Assembly: GCA_024760905.1 (NCBI GenBank)
Contig: CM045729.1
Location: 76,710,050 to 76,774,049 of the forward strand
Direction: 5' to 3'
Origin: Plotosus lineatus
Lineage: Eukaryota > Chordata > Actinopteri > Siluriformes > Plotosidae
Length of the DNA stretch: 64,000 bases
Translations under genes and position numbers: made by a program
Shown: positions 1 to 16,914 of the stretch, in pieces
How positions within the stretch are numbered: position 1 is the first letter of the stretch
Layout of the letters: each line of letters begins with the position of its first letter
The notes under the pieces: generated by a model
The model's input: the letters and a program-made list of their open reading frames with translations, nothing else
What the model was told of the DNA's origin: nothing
Databases searched by the model: none

Positions 1-175
1 TCACTTACATGCCTCACACCATAGACAGTGAGAGACATGGCCGGCCTTTGATAACCCAGTTAGCTGCACTGGGGGGGGGGGGGCAATGACAACCCTGTGG
101 AGAGTGGGACTCGAACCCCCCAACCTTTGGATCAGCGATCCGGCACCTTATACCACTAGACCACCACTGCCCCTC
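1..175 (-). mobile_element. tRNA-headed SINE, body and head (cut by window start)
   Basis: Read on the minus strand, the tRNA-like head comes first, ending near 175. It has an A-box-like region (tggtctagtggtata), a B-box-like region (ggttcgagtcc in less mutated copies) and then the family body with the motif 'acagtgagagacatggc' in plus orientation. The tail lies outside the window, so its type cannot be told. A run of about 12 G sits inside the body at a point where other copies carry 4-15 G/C. It is a SINE head and not a tRNA gene, because the family body follows directly. Confidence 0.85.
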
Positions 176-539
176 AGACCTGAAGCTGTTGAGTACTAAT
201 CCTGATAGCCGGGGGAATATTGCAGCCTCACATGAGTCCAGTGGGGACTTAATGAGCAACAACTCATGGGGGGGCTAAAAGTGACAGAAGGGACCATCTT
301 GCAGCAAAGAGAATGAACTGTAAATTGAGGACAACACCCTTGTGGACCTCATCTGGATATGCTTGGACCCATTTTGCTGGGCAATTGCCAGCCGAGAGTT
401 TGCTTGTTCAGTCGCTCTAGAACTTGCTTCTCCATAACCTCCTAAGACGGATGGATGCTGACATTTTTTTATTTTCGTTTGACACTCTTTTCCAGAGCTT
501 ATAATTATCTTTTTTTTTTCCTTTTTTTTAATACAAATT

Positions 540-640
540 AGCAATTGGGGGTTAAGGGACTTGCTTAAGGGTGACGCAGTGGTGATAGAGGGGGTTGAAC
601 AGCTGACCTTCAGATCATTAACCCATCATGGTTCCTGCCA
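540..640 (-). mobile_element. Degraded SINE-like fragment
   Basis: The stretch 'gggggttaagggacttgc' followed by 'gttgaacagctgacc' resembles the body and head of common fish tRNA-derived SINEs read backwards. It is too short and diverged to assign to one of the families described elsewhere in the window. Confidence 0.35.
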
Positions 641-1044
641 GGGAATAGGGTTATTAGGGAGAAAATGAACCAAAAGTTCTTGAAGTTTATGAAGGGGACG
701 CAGGGAAAATGATCAATTTTAAGATCTGAGTGATAAAAGCCACATTGTATTGGCTAAAGCATTAGGTTTAAGGTATTCATCTCCAAAACTACAGGGCGTA
801 TGAGGTGTTCCTGTTTTCAGCTGTATGTACCTACCAAAAGTGCTCCAAGGAAGGAGAATCAGTAAAGTAGCAAGAGTGTCATAGGTACCCAATAGAAAGG
901 TTGCCTAGCTGTAGACCAGTAAGTGGTCTTCATATTATGGCTCATGAGAGTATGTTCTTCTTTTTTTTTTTTTTTTCCCGTTTGTTTTGTTTTGAAATCA
1001 ATTATCAGTCAGGTATAGCAGACATATTAGCAAGTAGTTCAGAC

Positions 1045-1087
<43 letters not shown>

Positions 1088-1502
1088 GTGAATGTATTTA
1101 ATTTGTAGTCTGTGGGTTCTCACAGTATACAGTCACTAGTAACATAAACATTCAGTTAGTGTCTCGTTTTACAACACAATAAGCCAAAAGTACAAGCATT
1201 GTTTTCAGCATTAGATTACACCAGAGCATACTTGTAGCACTTTTCTTTCAAGTTTGGAAATCAGAATCTAACATTAGCTTCAAATTGCTACTCAGCAAAA
1301 TTTCGTCAATTAACTTATTTGTTCCTGAGAGTTTTTTTTTTTTTTTTTTTTTTAAATCAAGCTAGTAGTTTTCTAAATGTTAACCTCATAGTTACCAATC
1401 AAATAAATTATTAACCAGTATTTGGTTTCATCTTGTTTGATCTGGCCATTAAGTTATGGATTATAGTCTGTTCACTGAATTACTGTTTATGTGTATGCAG
1501 AA

Positions 1503-1549
<47 letters not shown>

Positions 1550-2410
1550 TACCGTATTCGAAGTAATGAGCCCCCTGCACCAATAACCCCCCTCATGTTT
1601 TTTATCTTAAGTCTAATGACCGCCCATATGTACTGTTAGCAAAATTGTAGCTCAAACTTACCAATTTTATTCAATTAGTCTCTGTAATAGTAAAATTAAG
1701 TGTTTTGAATTTAAATGAAAATTTATTGAGCAATGAGCCAAATATGGACCAGTCAAAAAGTGATGATGAGTATTTTTCACTCGATTCTCCTGCTCATTAA
1801 CTTCATAAGTTTAAGCATGTTCCTGGCCATGTTCATTTGTTTATCTTCATGTTGATTGGTTCAACATGCCATGTGTGAAAGTGATTGGCCCGATTTTACT
1901 TCCAGGAACATTTTTAAAGGAACAGCACTGGGAAGGAAAACAAGAAAGGGAGGGAAAAGTAAGGGGTCTTTTTTAATTTATGCTGTGTTCTGTTTATTTT
2001 CAGCTTTCATGTAAGTAGTTTGGTTGATACCAGAAAATGAATCACACAAATACCAGTAAAACTCTTTTATTGTTCTGTTATTATTCATGTTTTCAACCTC
2101 ATGGGAATAAGCACTTACTGTTCCACTCCACTGGTAATATTTTAATAAGTGCCCACCCACTCCAATTTTTAAAGCGTCCTGGGCACTTATCACATCGAAT
2201 ATGGTATGAATAATAATGGAAGCAAAAACAAGAATTTAAGACTACAAGTTTACCAAAACATAAGTTGGGGAAAACAAAGCAGTTTTAATTATTGTCTACA
2301 CTGGTACTGCCCAGATTTGGTAATTAAAGACATATTGTAGTTTCCTGGTCACAGAAAAGAGGAGGGCTGCTGGTAAAGACCATGTGCATTAAATTTTGAC
2401 TTGTTGTTTA
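641..2410. other. AT-rich stretch without recognised gene
   Basis: This stretch holds homopolymer runs (T about 957-976, 38 A at 1047-1084, T 1331-1353) and an (AAT)n tract at about 1503-1546. No open frame has protein-like composition and no element is recognised. The reading frame spanning 901-1101 is made of phenylalanine and lysine runs from the homopolymers and is not a gene. Confidence 0.7.
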
Positions 2411-2665
2411 TGTGGGTGGCATGGTGTCATAGAGGTTATAATGCAAAGACGTTCACATTAGGAAAACTGCCGGTACCAAATAACCTATACTAGTATGTGT
2501 GAGTGTGAATGAATGTGTGTGTCCGTTGACACTGCAGTGGTCTGTCAAGCTGTTGAGGGTGTATCCTGCTTTCAAACACCATTTGCTGAGGCTTGGCTTC
2601 AGCCTTACTGTGACCCTGACAGGACTAACCAGTTTGGCAAATGAGTGAGTGTTGTTCATACTAAA
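2411..2665 (+). mobile_element. V-SINE-like tRNA-derived SINE, degraded
   Basis: It begins with a head like 'gtgtcatagaggtta', continues with 'gtgtgagtgtgaatg' and ends with 'gaccctgacaggactaa' before a run ending in 'aatgagtgagtg'. The same order (head, 'tgtgaatgtgaatg' block, 'cctgtgat..tgg' block, 'tccagc..aggattaag' tail) is clearer in the copy at 63183-63535. The tail is shared with many L2-type fish repeats, which is recalled knowledge and was not searched. Confidence 0.55.
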
Positions 2666-2766
2666 ATACATTTGTGTTCATCTTGGTTGAAAAGACTCTC
2701 TTTCCTGTCCACTCAAATAAACATTATTCTTCTTCCCTGATCTCTTTCAATAACGCAGAGTTTCCA

Positions 2767-2769
<3 letters not shown>

Positions 2770-2799
<30 letters not shown>
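2770..2799. repeat. Poly(A) tract, about 30 bp
   Basis: An uninterrupted A run directly seen in the sequence. It could be the tail of an unrecognised retroposed sequence; nothing identifiable precedes it. Confidence 0.9.
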
Positions 2800-2800
<1 letters not shown>

Positions 2801-3173
2801 GCTGCTTTTTGGATGTTTTATTTATTCATTTATTTTTACCCACCATGTAAAAGCCACAGACTATTGTGGGTGAAAATACCAAGAGATCAAGAGATCAGCC
2901 GTTTATGAAAAACTCAAACTCGCCCCTCTGGCACCAACGGCTACACCAAATAAAGTCAAGGAGGTCATATTTTTACATATTTATAAAATGCATATAACTT
3001 CAGTGAGATGTTCTGCACATGCTAAAATTTCCATGTGTACATTTACATAGACTAGGTAACTGCAGGAATGTAAACGTATACAGATGTTCAAAATGTATCA
3101 AAATATGTACAGTTATATATTATATATGTCTTGGAAGACAATGGATTTGCGCCTGTTTGGGAGGTACTTCAGT

Positions 3174-6100
3174 TCAGTTCGGTGTTTGGCAGTGCCATCT
3201 ATGACTGTACAAGCCAATTCTGGTGCGGCAGTCCCTGTTGCAGTTAATGCATACAAAGGCTGATGGCTGCAGCTGGAGGCACACTACTCCAGCTTTCCTT
3301 CTCTCTCTTTTCTCTGACCACTTTTGAGTTCTCTTCCCTTTGGCTATTGTTTTGCCTTTACTTATGGAATGGCACCAAGCATTCCGATCAGCTGCAGTAA
3401 TTTTCCAGATGTTTGTATCAATGACTGCACTCTTTGTGTCACATTTGCAAATATCTTTAAAATGCATTGCTGTGCGTCTAGTGGGCCTCGAACCCTCAGC
3501 AAGTTCTCCAGATAGGGTGTCTTTGGGGATGCAACCATCCTGTATTCAGTGGAAATTGCTGAGCCACCAAAGGCACCTTTGCTAGAAGAGTGTATTTGGT
3601 AGACCGGCCTGCTTAAGGATGTCACATTAGTAATGCGGTCCTTCCAGGAAATGTGGAGGATCCTGCCCAGGCTACAAAGACGGAAGCTGTTTAGTCCATT
3701 CTCCTAGTATGAATAGGTTGTCCAGCTCTTGTTGCCGTAAAGCAGGGTACTCAGGACAGAGGCTCTGCATACTGCTCTCTTGGTGGATATGTTGAGCTTG
3801 TGGTTTTCCCACAATCTCTTGGATAGTCTGGCCATTACAACAGCAGCCTTTCCTATTTGCTTGTTAAGTTCAGGGTCAAGGAACAAGCTGCTTGAGACTG
3901 TTGATCCCAGGTAAGTGAATTCCTCAACCACTTTTAAGGTGTAGTCACCAATACTGCAGTTCCCAACTTCAGTATTGGTGTAGTCACCAATACTGATGTT
4001 GGGAACTGCACTGATGTCCTGGCCCATGATCTCTGTCTTCTTAAGGCTCATTGCAAGGCCCAACTCTTTACAGGTATCTATCTGCCTAACAGGTAACCAA
4101 CCTATGGAGGCCAGCTTGAGAATGGGCGAATAGGGTGCCGTCATCGCCAGAGAGGATCTCTCTTAACAGGATTTTGCGCATATTGGTCTTTGCTTTCAGA
4201 TGTGCCAATTTGAACAGTTTGCCATAAGACCTTGAGTACAGACCTTGAGTCCAGCACAGTATCTGTGCTTTGTTGCTGGATGACCTGAAGGCATGTGACA
4301 GAACAAGGGAGAAGATCACAAACAGTTTTGGGGCAAGGACACAGCCCTGCTTCACTCCACTCAACATAAGAAAGGAGGATGAGGGGGAGCCATCAAACTG
4401 CACTGTTCCTTGCATTCCATCATGGAATGAAATTATGAGTTTCAACAATCTAGATGGACGTCTGATCATCTTCAGAAGCTTAAAGAGACCACTTATTCTG
4501 ACCAGGTCTAAAGCTTTCTTCAGATCAATGAAGGCAATGTATCGTGATTGTCTCTGCTCATGACATTTCTCTTGCAGCTGTCTGAGGGTGAAGATCATGT
4601 TGATGGTGGATCTTTTGCCCTGAAGCCACACTGAGATTCAGGATACACTCTTTCAGCAAGTGTCTGTAGTCTTTTCAGGAGCACTCGAGCAAATATCTTG
4701 CCTGAAATGCTGAGTAGGGATATGCCTCTGTAGTTATTACAGTTGATGTGGTCCCCTTTATTCTTATATAGTGTGATGATGTTGGCATCACACATGTTCT
4801 GTGGGACTTGTCCCTCTTGCCAGCACGGGCAAAGAAGACTGTGAAGATACACAAGCAGTACAACTTTCCCAGCCTGGAAGATGTCTCCGGGAATGCCATA
4901 CTTACCTGGTGCCTTCCCGCTTGCTAGGGAGTCAATGATGTTGAGAAGCAAAGATTAAGATCTTCCATAATGGGTAGAGCAGCAATGCTCTCTAAGTCAT
5001 CTTCAGAAACAACATTTTCTGTGGAGTAGAGCTCTTGATAAGACTCAGCCATCTTTCCATCTGCTTGAAGCGATCAGTAATAACTTCACCTTCCTTTGAT
5101 TTTAGTGGAGCAACTTTCCTGATGGCAGGGCCAAAAGCTTCCTTTCTTCCCTCATTGATTATTTGCACAATGTCTTGCTGTCCTCTAAACAGTTTGTCTA
5201 GAAGCTTGAAATGTACAGAGGACATTGGGGGAAGGATCTGCTTTGTATGCAATCAATGCTTTTCTTTTTGCCTTTATGACCGGTTCCATCACTGGGAGAT
5301 GTAACTCAAACCAGTCTTGGTTTTTCCTTTCCTTCTTGCCAAGGGTTATCATGGCTGCATCATAGACTTTGTTTCGTATGAAGCATCAATTCTCTTCCAT
5401 TCTTGCAGCTGTTGGATGATCAACAAGAGTTCATTCCAGATGGTGTACCAGCTATGCACATACATCAGGGTTAGGAATTCTGGAAGAATTTATCCAAGGG
5501 AATACTGCCTGTTTGGGGTGGTAGATCTTTTTTGGCTGCAGGCGGAGTTTGGCACAGACCATGGAGTGGTCTGTTTTACAATCAGCACTATGGAAGCTGC
5601 CTGTATGGAGCACATTGTTAAGTGCAGCCCTTCTGGTTATGATAAGGTCCAACTGGTGCCAGTGGCCAGATCTAGGGTGTCTCCATGAGACCTTGTGATG
5701 TGGCTTGGAGTTAGAGAATGTGTTGGTGATACATAGCTTGTGGTAAGAGCATAGCTCTAGCTGAAGCTGACCATTCTTGTTAATCCTGCCCCCACCAGAG
5801 TCCAAGGCAGGTTGGCCATGTCTGATGGTCATTCCCAGCTCTGGCATTAAAATCACTCAGCAGCATGATTTGCGCTGATTTGGGGATGGTGCCAACAATG
5901 GTATCAAGCTCCTCGTAAAACCGATCTTTCGTTTCTTGAGGAGAGGTTAAAGTTGGAGCATAAATGCTTATAATGTTTACTGTCCCATGCAATGTTAAGA
6001 GTCCAAGGGAAAGGATGTGTTCTGAGCCATTTGTGTGAGGTTCTATCATGGGAAGCAGATTTTTTTTGACTGCCAGATCAGCACCATGTATACGAGTATC

Positions 6101-7060
6101 TTCTGCTGGTCTGCCTTGCCAGAAAAAGGCAGTTCTCTTGTAGCATTTCATCTCCATCCCAGCTCGGATTCAATGATAGCTGGTTCTTGTTCCTTTTATG
6201 TTTGCCTGGTGCACGTTTTACCATCTGTTTGTTCAGTGGAATACTCTAATCTCCATTCACCCAGTGAAGCAGGCAGACGTTGGTTAGTCAGCACCTTACT
6301 GACTGGGGGCTGCACGGTTTGAGCAGGCGATAGCTGACCAGTGGGATGTGATGATCCCTTCCACTGTAGGAGGCAATCCGTAGCCCCAGTGCATTGTGCC
6401 AATTATGTTGGACAGCTGCCTCACGTGTTGGTTCGGCTGCTTATTCAGCAGCTCCGATGTACCCCCTCTGGGCCTCAAAAACCTGGGCAAGGAATATGTA
6501 GGTATTGGTATGCTCAGTCACCGACCAACCCCCCATCCCCCGGTCTCCCTGTTATACTCCAAAGGAATGAAGAGCAGTGCATTTGGCAAAAGCTCGGCTG
6601 CAGGAGCTGCCAGAAGGTAACACAGTGTGTAAGTCAGCCGTTTTAGAGGCTTCACTCTGGATTTGGATCAGGTTTACACCTTTAGCCTTCTCTTCTCCCA
6701 AAGAAGTTTCATTAAACAGTGACATGGGTTTTACTCCAGATTTTGCCTTCCCTTAGCCTTTGTCTGAAGAGGCATAACCTGCAAAGCAGCAGGAGGTTTG
6801 GAGTCAGAGTGTTAGCCTTTTTAACCATTAGGCTTTACCCACAAGGCAGTGGGTGGTTGGTTGGTGAGTGCTAGGGCATATCCACATGCCAGTGGGCCTG
6901 CACACTGCACCACTGAGGCCCAATCTGCACCGAGATCCCTCACAGACTCTGCCTTGGGAAGAGTTAAGATACCCATTTGCCTGTGATGTGCCTCGTGGAG
7001 GCACTGTGAGGGTCTTGACCAATAAGGTGTTCAATCCACAAGGATCCTCCTTATAGATTG
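3174..7060 (-). mobile_element. LINE family C, degraded, with C-terminal zinc finger
   Basis: Pieces of one polyprotein run in order on the minus strand. An APE endonuclease lies at about 6157-5452 (motifs LLSDFNARAG and DCKTDHSMV). Reverse transcriptase lies at about 4951-4086 (NNYRGISLLSISGKIFARVL, YIAFIDLKKALDLV, SGVKQGCVLAPKLF). The thumb and connection are at about 4144-3704 (YLGSTVSS, LSTLLYGNKSW). A C-terminal CCHH finger (CINCNRDCRTRIGLYSH) ends near 3177. Each piece is in a different frame, so the copy is dead. The YxDD catalytic block is not readable and appears lost. The 5' limit is uncertain; 6160-7060 looks like its leader because it has no other assignment. Fish and invertebrates carry related LINEs with this finger, but I cannot name the clade safely. 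Confidence 0.8.
4086..4951 (-). pseudogene. Reverse transcriptase fragments of LINE family C
   Basis: Two overlapping open pieces (118 aa ending at 4595 and 181 aa ending at 4086) carry RT fingers and palm motifs: the GKAPG..GIPGDIF start, NNYRGISLLS, and a palm A motif with 'FIDLKKALD' in which the usual F-D step survives. GVKQGCVLAP is the B motif. A frame break separates them near 4600-4630, and the expected FADD block after motif B is replaced by unrelated residues. This is consistent with decay or small rearrangement. It is non-functional. Confidence 0.8.
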
Positions 7061-7186
7061 CCTCCTTTTCACTCTATGTGTTTGGTGGCAACTGCAGCTG
7101 GAAGCAAGAATGGTTAAGCAACTACACTAGACTAGCTACAACACTCACCATCAAGCACCCAGTATGTTAACACCACAAGCACAGGG

Positions 7187-7715
<529 letters not shown>

Positions 7716-8157
7716 AATTACATTTATTTTCTATCAAATGTTAGGGTACAAATAATTGTGGAACGGGTCATTTTATGAAAAGTAATTATTTCTTTGTCAG
7801 GGACCCCCTTTAAAATTCACAGGAATTGAAAGTTACATTTTTGTACAATTTTTAGAGTGAGGGTGTGTTTCTGCAATAAAAATTGCATTTAAGGCTTTTG
7901 TCACAATAAATATGGAGTATAGTGTACAAGTAACTTCATGTTTGATATAATTGTGTAGCTGTCAAATGTAAATAAATAAATAAATAAATAAATAGAAAAA
8001 AAAGTCTTAGAGACAGAAGACAACCAGCCATTTTGTTGTCATACTCGAATTCAGCATACCAAAACCCATAATAGATAGTACATTTTGTCTCTGAAGCAAA
8101 ATTGGTATTTCAAGTGAAATCACATGTACAATTACCAAGGCAATATTGGAACATGAG

Positions 8158-8462
8158 GGCAGTGGTGGCCCGGTGGTAGGGTGCTGGATTACTGATCCCA
8201 AAGTTGGGGGCTCAAGACCCACCATCAATTAACTGGTTATCACTGCTGTTCCCCTCCAACACACAGCCATGTCTTTCACTGTCTGTGGTGAGAAACATGC
8301 AAAAGAACCATTGATGACGTTTGTTAAAAGTGGGTTGCATAGCTCTTAGCATGTCTCTCACCTGCAATGGCTTATCAAGCTAGGCAGGGCATACTCTGTC
8401 CGTCCATAGAGTCAGCTGAGATGGGTGCCAACCTAAATAGGATTAAGCAGGTAAGAAAATGA
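8158..8462 (+). mobile_element. tRNA-headed SINE with L2-like tail
   Basis: The head 'ggcagtggtggcccggtgg' and B-box region 'gggggctcaagaccc' lead into the family body ('actgtctgtggtgagaaac', 'aaagaaccattgatgac') and then a tail ending 'cctaaataggattaagcag'. The tail differs from that of the copies at 34935 and 22363, which end in LINE family A sequence. Confidence 0.75.
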
Positions 8463-8486
8463 ATTGTGTATTGGGACATATCAACA

Positions 8487-8488
<2 letters not shown>

Positions 8489-8519
<31 letters not shown>
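8489..8519. repeat. Poly(T) tract
   Basis: A run of about 31 T directly seen. No gene lies between it and 9390. Confidence 0.9.
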
Positions 8520-9390
8520 CTTATTGTTATTATGTTTTATAGTCTGTATATTGAATATAAAATTCTATAAAAATGTAGAGCACTTCAATCTTTTCAGTCT
8601 GTTCAGGTGGAAACGCATACAGCATGGCTTTTCATGGATCGCAAACAAACATAGCTTGCAGTCTGCTATCTAAAATAAAATTGTGCCTTTTGGGACAATA
8701 GCAGCATAAAATACAATTGAGAGACTATTCTGACAAGGCTGAGTCAAGACAAGACAAGACAAGAGCCTTGTGAAAAACTGCATCATTAATAAACAGACAA
8801 GTGCAGCACAATACAATAAATGCACAGTTCACGCTGACTGCATGGAATCATGTCGGGATAAATGGGGCAGTGATGGCTTATGAACTATCTTGCCTGCCGA
8901 GAGCAAAATAGCGCATACGAGCGTGGACTGCAGTAGTAATCAATAGTCACTTCTTTTGAACTCAGCACTCAATTGAGTTCAAAAGAATTCAGTATTAGTG
9001 CTGGGACTCCCCAGTCATGGCCAGAGCATAACATAACTGCGACTTAAATCTAAATCACAGTAATGGAGAGCATCAGAGCACAATTTGCTTAATGAAGCTT
9101 GATTTCCACATTACATTACTGTTAATGCATTCTACATTAATCAGTACGTTTGTCTACTTTTTCTCTTCTTAGTCTAACAATACAGATGACCTATTGATTT
9201 TCACCCCTTATACGTGCCTGAGCTGTGTATGTGATCTCAACATGAGCTTATTTATTTATTTATTTATTATATCTAAGCTTTTGTTAGATGCTAATTTTGA
9301 GTTTTTGTTCTGGTTTGGTACAATTCTTCATGTTCCATGTTCTTCATATCCCAACCACATAAGGTATAATCCCCAACACATGTTATCTTC
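8520..9390. other. Unique AT-rich stretch, nothing recognised
   Basis: It contains a short (ACAAG)n patch near 8745-8763 and a local inverted pair, 'ctcaattgagttcaaaaga' against 'tcttttgaactcagcactc', near 8950-8990. No coding signal or named element is seen. Confidence 0.5.
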
Positions 9391-9391
9391 A

Positions 9392-9646
9392 TTCATTTTT
9401 GAACTGCTTAATGCGAATTAGGATCGCAGGAATGCTGGCGCACATCACAACTCTGGGCAAGGATGGAGTACACCCTGAATATATCTTCAAGCCATTGCAG
9501 AGCAGTAACACACTAATAGAGATGCAGCCTACTCTTGGTTCAGTTCCATGATTCTCACTATAGATATTGAGAGATATGGCTAGTCTTTGACAACCCAGTT
9601 GCAGCAATCCATCAGTCTAGCACCCTGCCAATGGTCCACCACTGGC
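9392..9646 (-). mobile_element. tRNA-headed SINE with L2-like tail, degraded
   Basis: In plus orientation the tail comes first ('gaactgcttaatgcgaatta', 'gtacaccctgaa'), then the body ('agatgcagcctactctt') and the relic of the head ('ccaatggtccaccactgg'). Confidence 0.65.
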
Positions 9647-10895
9647 CTGATGTCGTAGTTAAAGTGGCTAATGTTTGATGTGGTTTATGTCTGTTAATCT
9701 AGAGCGAGATTAGGAACAGCCAGTTTATTATTGAGGATGCTGACAGATTGTGAGAAGAAGCTGTTGCAGATTCTGGAACACTGTAAATCTTGGCCGGGGC
9801 ACTTTGTTATCTTGTGCTGGATGATAGAGATTTTGGGATGGAAGAAAGGCATTAGCCAAGATTCTGCTGCAATGCTCAGTTGGGCCAGAGAGGCCCATAT
9901 GATGATTTTCTCTGTCTTCACTATCTGCTTGTAGTCTTACCATCAGACACAGTAAGTGCTCTGTCTATGCCACCTCAGTAAAATCTGGGGAGGAAATTAA
10001 GTAATAGGTGTACAACATGTAGGCAAGGCATTCCTGGAAAGCAATACGGTGTAGCAGTTGTCAGATTAGTTCACCAAACATTATCATCACCATCATTATT
10101 ATCTGGTATCAGTCAATAACAATGAGGACTGCTTAGATATGATTAGATAGATGTTTTATGGAAACTCCTTGTAAAGTTCTCAAGTGGTGCTAACTTTTGC
10201 AAGTTAGTGGTATCACTTTGGGATCACTGTCACTGATGAGACAAGGTCAAGAGAGATGCATGCATCTAGGCCCTACAGTGGATGCCCATGATCTTTGGTT
10301 TGTCACAATATTCCCTGGTAAGTCCACAGGTACATGGTTTGAGTTTATTCACCATTGTTTCACTAACCTCAAGTCACAAATGAGTGAGCACCACCACATA
10401 ACCTCAACTATGCTTAACAGTTTGCTGGCCTTTGATTCTCAGTGGGAGCCCTGGGAAGGCACATTTTGGTGAGTCAGTAAGGTAAGGAGATGCTGTGATA
10501 TCATCTGTAAACTTAAAAATTATACAAAAGCTTATTAGTAAAGATGCAACGTCCATGCTTGGATAAGGCATAGACATACTATATTGAACAATAAGCAATC
10601 TGTTCACAAGGAGTTAGACTGAGCTATGTTATCAATACAGATTTGTATAAAAGGCATATTTAAATATAGTGTTTGATATTTCAATCAGAAAGAATCACTC
10701 AAAATGCTGACTTTAAGTACTTAATTCAATAGAAATGTCTAGAAGTCCAGACGTATTGAAGGTTATTATTATTTGTTAATGAGACCCTTATAGTAATTGT
10801 GTAGATTAAACATTCTTTCCGATAAAGATATCTTGACGATCTAGTGCCACTGTAATGCTTGTACAGTATCAGAATTACATTACATTTTTACTCTC
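9647..10895. other. Unique stretch, nothing recognised
   Basis: The text around 9690-9960 and 10180-10490 reads like the complement of an old LINE 3' region (for example 'tgagaagaagctgttgcag'). I could not match a domain in any frame, so no element is called. Short open frames here lack motifs. Confidence 0.4.
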
Positions 10896-10899
10896 CCTT

Positions 10900-11141
10900 A
10901 CTAATTTGCTGAACTGCCTAATCCTATGAAGGTCACAGAGATGCTTGAGCCTATCTCAGTCAACTCCGGGCAAAGTCAGGGTGCATTTTGAACAGTTTGC
11001 AAGACCATCGAAGAGTGACAAACACACAACCATTCACACTCACATTCACACTTAGCGGTGATTCAAACAGCCTACTGTGCATTTTTGACAGAAGAAAACC
11101 CTAGCATGGTATATATGCAAACTCTGTCTATGTACTGAAAC
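10900..11141 (-). mobile_element. V-SINE-like SINE interrupted or truncated at the solo LTR
   Basis: Plus-strand order is the tail 'gaactgcctaatcctatgaa', then 'caaccattcacactcacatt' and 'atatgcaaactctgt', the reverse of the family order. It runs directly into the target site of the LTR at 11142. Confidence 0.65.
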
Positions 11142-11512
11142 CCAGGTGTCATGGTCTGTGCTGGCTGGAGACACTAACCTTTCTTCAGTTCATTGCAGGT
11201 ACGGGTGAGGGGTGTGGCGGTCGCCGGTGGAGGAGTTTCGGAGCGGAGCGCACCTGGTCCTAATTGGCAATCAGCGGCAGCCAGCTATAAATGGGAGCGG
11301 CATGCTTCCCTCTGCTGTCAGAAGATTGATTCCAGTGACTCTGTTCCTCAACGTTCTCTCTGATCCTTGGCCCGCGCTTCGTGCACGACCAGTTCCCGCC
11401 ATTCTGGGTTTTCTAGCAATTTCCAGTTCTGAACGTTTAATAAACTGTTGAACCTTCCTTCGGTCTCCTGCATCCTTGGGTCCTACGCAAACACTCCCAC
11501 CACGACACCAGG
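11142..11512 (+). mobile_element. Solo LTR with 5-bp target-site duplication
   Basis: A 361-bp unit at 11147-11507 starts TGTCATGGTC and ends CCACGACA, giving TG..CA termini. It is flanked by the perfect 5-bp repeat 'ccagg' (11142-11146 and 11508-11512). Inside are a TATA-like box (tataaa 11286-11291) and a polyadenylation signal (aataaa 11439-11444) in the order and spacing expected of U3-R-U5. No gag-pol sequence follows on either side, so it is a solo LTR left by recombination between two LTRs. Orientation is + from the TATA and AATAAA. A Ty3/Gypsy-type origin is likely from the ends but unproven. Its GC content is higher than its surroundings. Confidence 0.85.
11286..11291 (+). promoter_or_regulatory. 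TATA box of solo LTR
   Basis: The sequence 'ctataaatgg' lies 140 bp into the LTR and 150 bp before the AATAAA, consistent with a U3 core promoter. Function is inferred from position only. Confidence 0.55.
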
Positions 11513-11528
11513 ACCTGTTTGTTTCACA

Positions 11529-11885
11529 GAACTGGATCCTTCGCTACTTCACGCTTCAATTCATGAGGCTTCAGTGCATCGTGGATTTTTCAAAACAATA
11601 AATAAATAAATCGTCATTGAATTAAAAAAATAAGGAAATTAAGGAAAAGTGAAGGAAAATGCCACAAAAAAGGACAGTTATGCAAAAAAAAAAAACCCTA
11701 AACAAACACAAAACAAAACAAAACAAAAAAAAAATCCCAAAAACCCAAAAACCCAACCCAAAAACCCTTGCTAAATCAAATGTGCGAATCAGATGATATG
11801 TTGAGGCGGCTCTCGAGAACGGGGAAAAAGCCGAAAAGGAAAAAAGAAAGAATCAATTTTGTAAGCATTTATACATAGGGATCCC
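11529..11885 (-). mobile_element. Element Y copy carrying a SINE-tail fragment
   Basis: The start 'tccttcgctacttcacgctt' is the reverse complement of the right end of the better-kept copy at 15199-15710 ('gaattgaagtacgaagtag'). The following 'aaggaaattaaggaaaag' also matches that copy reversed. Inside, 11768-11845 is a fragment of the RTE-type SINE tail ('gtgcgaatcagatgat', 'gaaaaagccgaaaagg'). It ends at 'agggatccctgtg'. Confidence 0.6.
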
Positions 11886-11910
11886 TGTGTATGTGTATAT
11901 ATGTGTGTAT

Positions 11911-16260
<4,350 letters not shown>

Positions 16261-16460
16261 CATTCTTCAATTGACATGCCGATAACCATGAATGTGAATG
16301 TGAATGGTTGTTTGCTTTTGTGTTAGCCCGACAATAATTGGAGATGTGACCAGGCTGTTCACTACTGATCATGTAAAAGTAAACTTGCATTAGTTCCAGT
16401 TTTACCTTTGACCCTAAAGAACAAGTGGTCTTGATGAAGGATGTATGGATTTCTCTCACT

Positions 16461-16775
16461 CACTTACTCACTGATCCTACTAGGGTCCCTTAGCCAACAC
16501 TGGACAGAGGTGAGGTACATTCTAAAACAGCTTGCTAGACCATAGCTGGGCAACACATGCAACCATTCACACTCACACCTAGGGGAAATTTGGAACAGCC
16601 TGTTAGCCGAATGGGTATGTCCTTGGATTGTATGAGGAAAAGGGGAGTGTTTTAGGAAATCAGTGCAAGCATGAGGGATAACATGCAAACTCTACACAGA
16701 AAGGCACAAACCTGAGACTCAAACTTGGGATTTTCCTGATGTGCTTACGAAGCTCTTCAGTGTGTAAAGCAAGCT
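16461..16775 (-). mobile_element. V-SINE-like SINE
   Basis: Plus order is the tail 'actgatcctactagggtccc', 'caaccattcacactcacacc', 'gataacatgcaaactctaca', then a degraded head. A smaller piece of the same family ('gaatgtgaatgtgaatggtt') lies at about 16290-16310. Confidence 0.65.
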
Positions 16776-16914
16776 TGTGATCGAGACAGTGAATCTGTTC
16801 AGGCAGCATCAAGATTAGAGTTCTTTGCATTTACAGACAGCAAAATGGAAAGAAAGTGAGCCTGACATAATACTGCCAAAAATATGCATGTTTTACAGTT
16901 GAAAGCACATTCAG

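Noticed and set aside
5317..5688. 123-aa plus-strand open frame
   Set aside because: Lies antisense to the endonuclease-RT linker of LINE family C; no independent coding signal.
9650..10500. Old LINE on either strand
   Set aside because: Phrases resemble antisense LINE 3' sequence, but no endonuclease or RT motif is readable in six frames.
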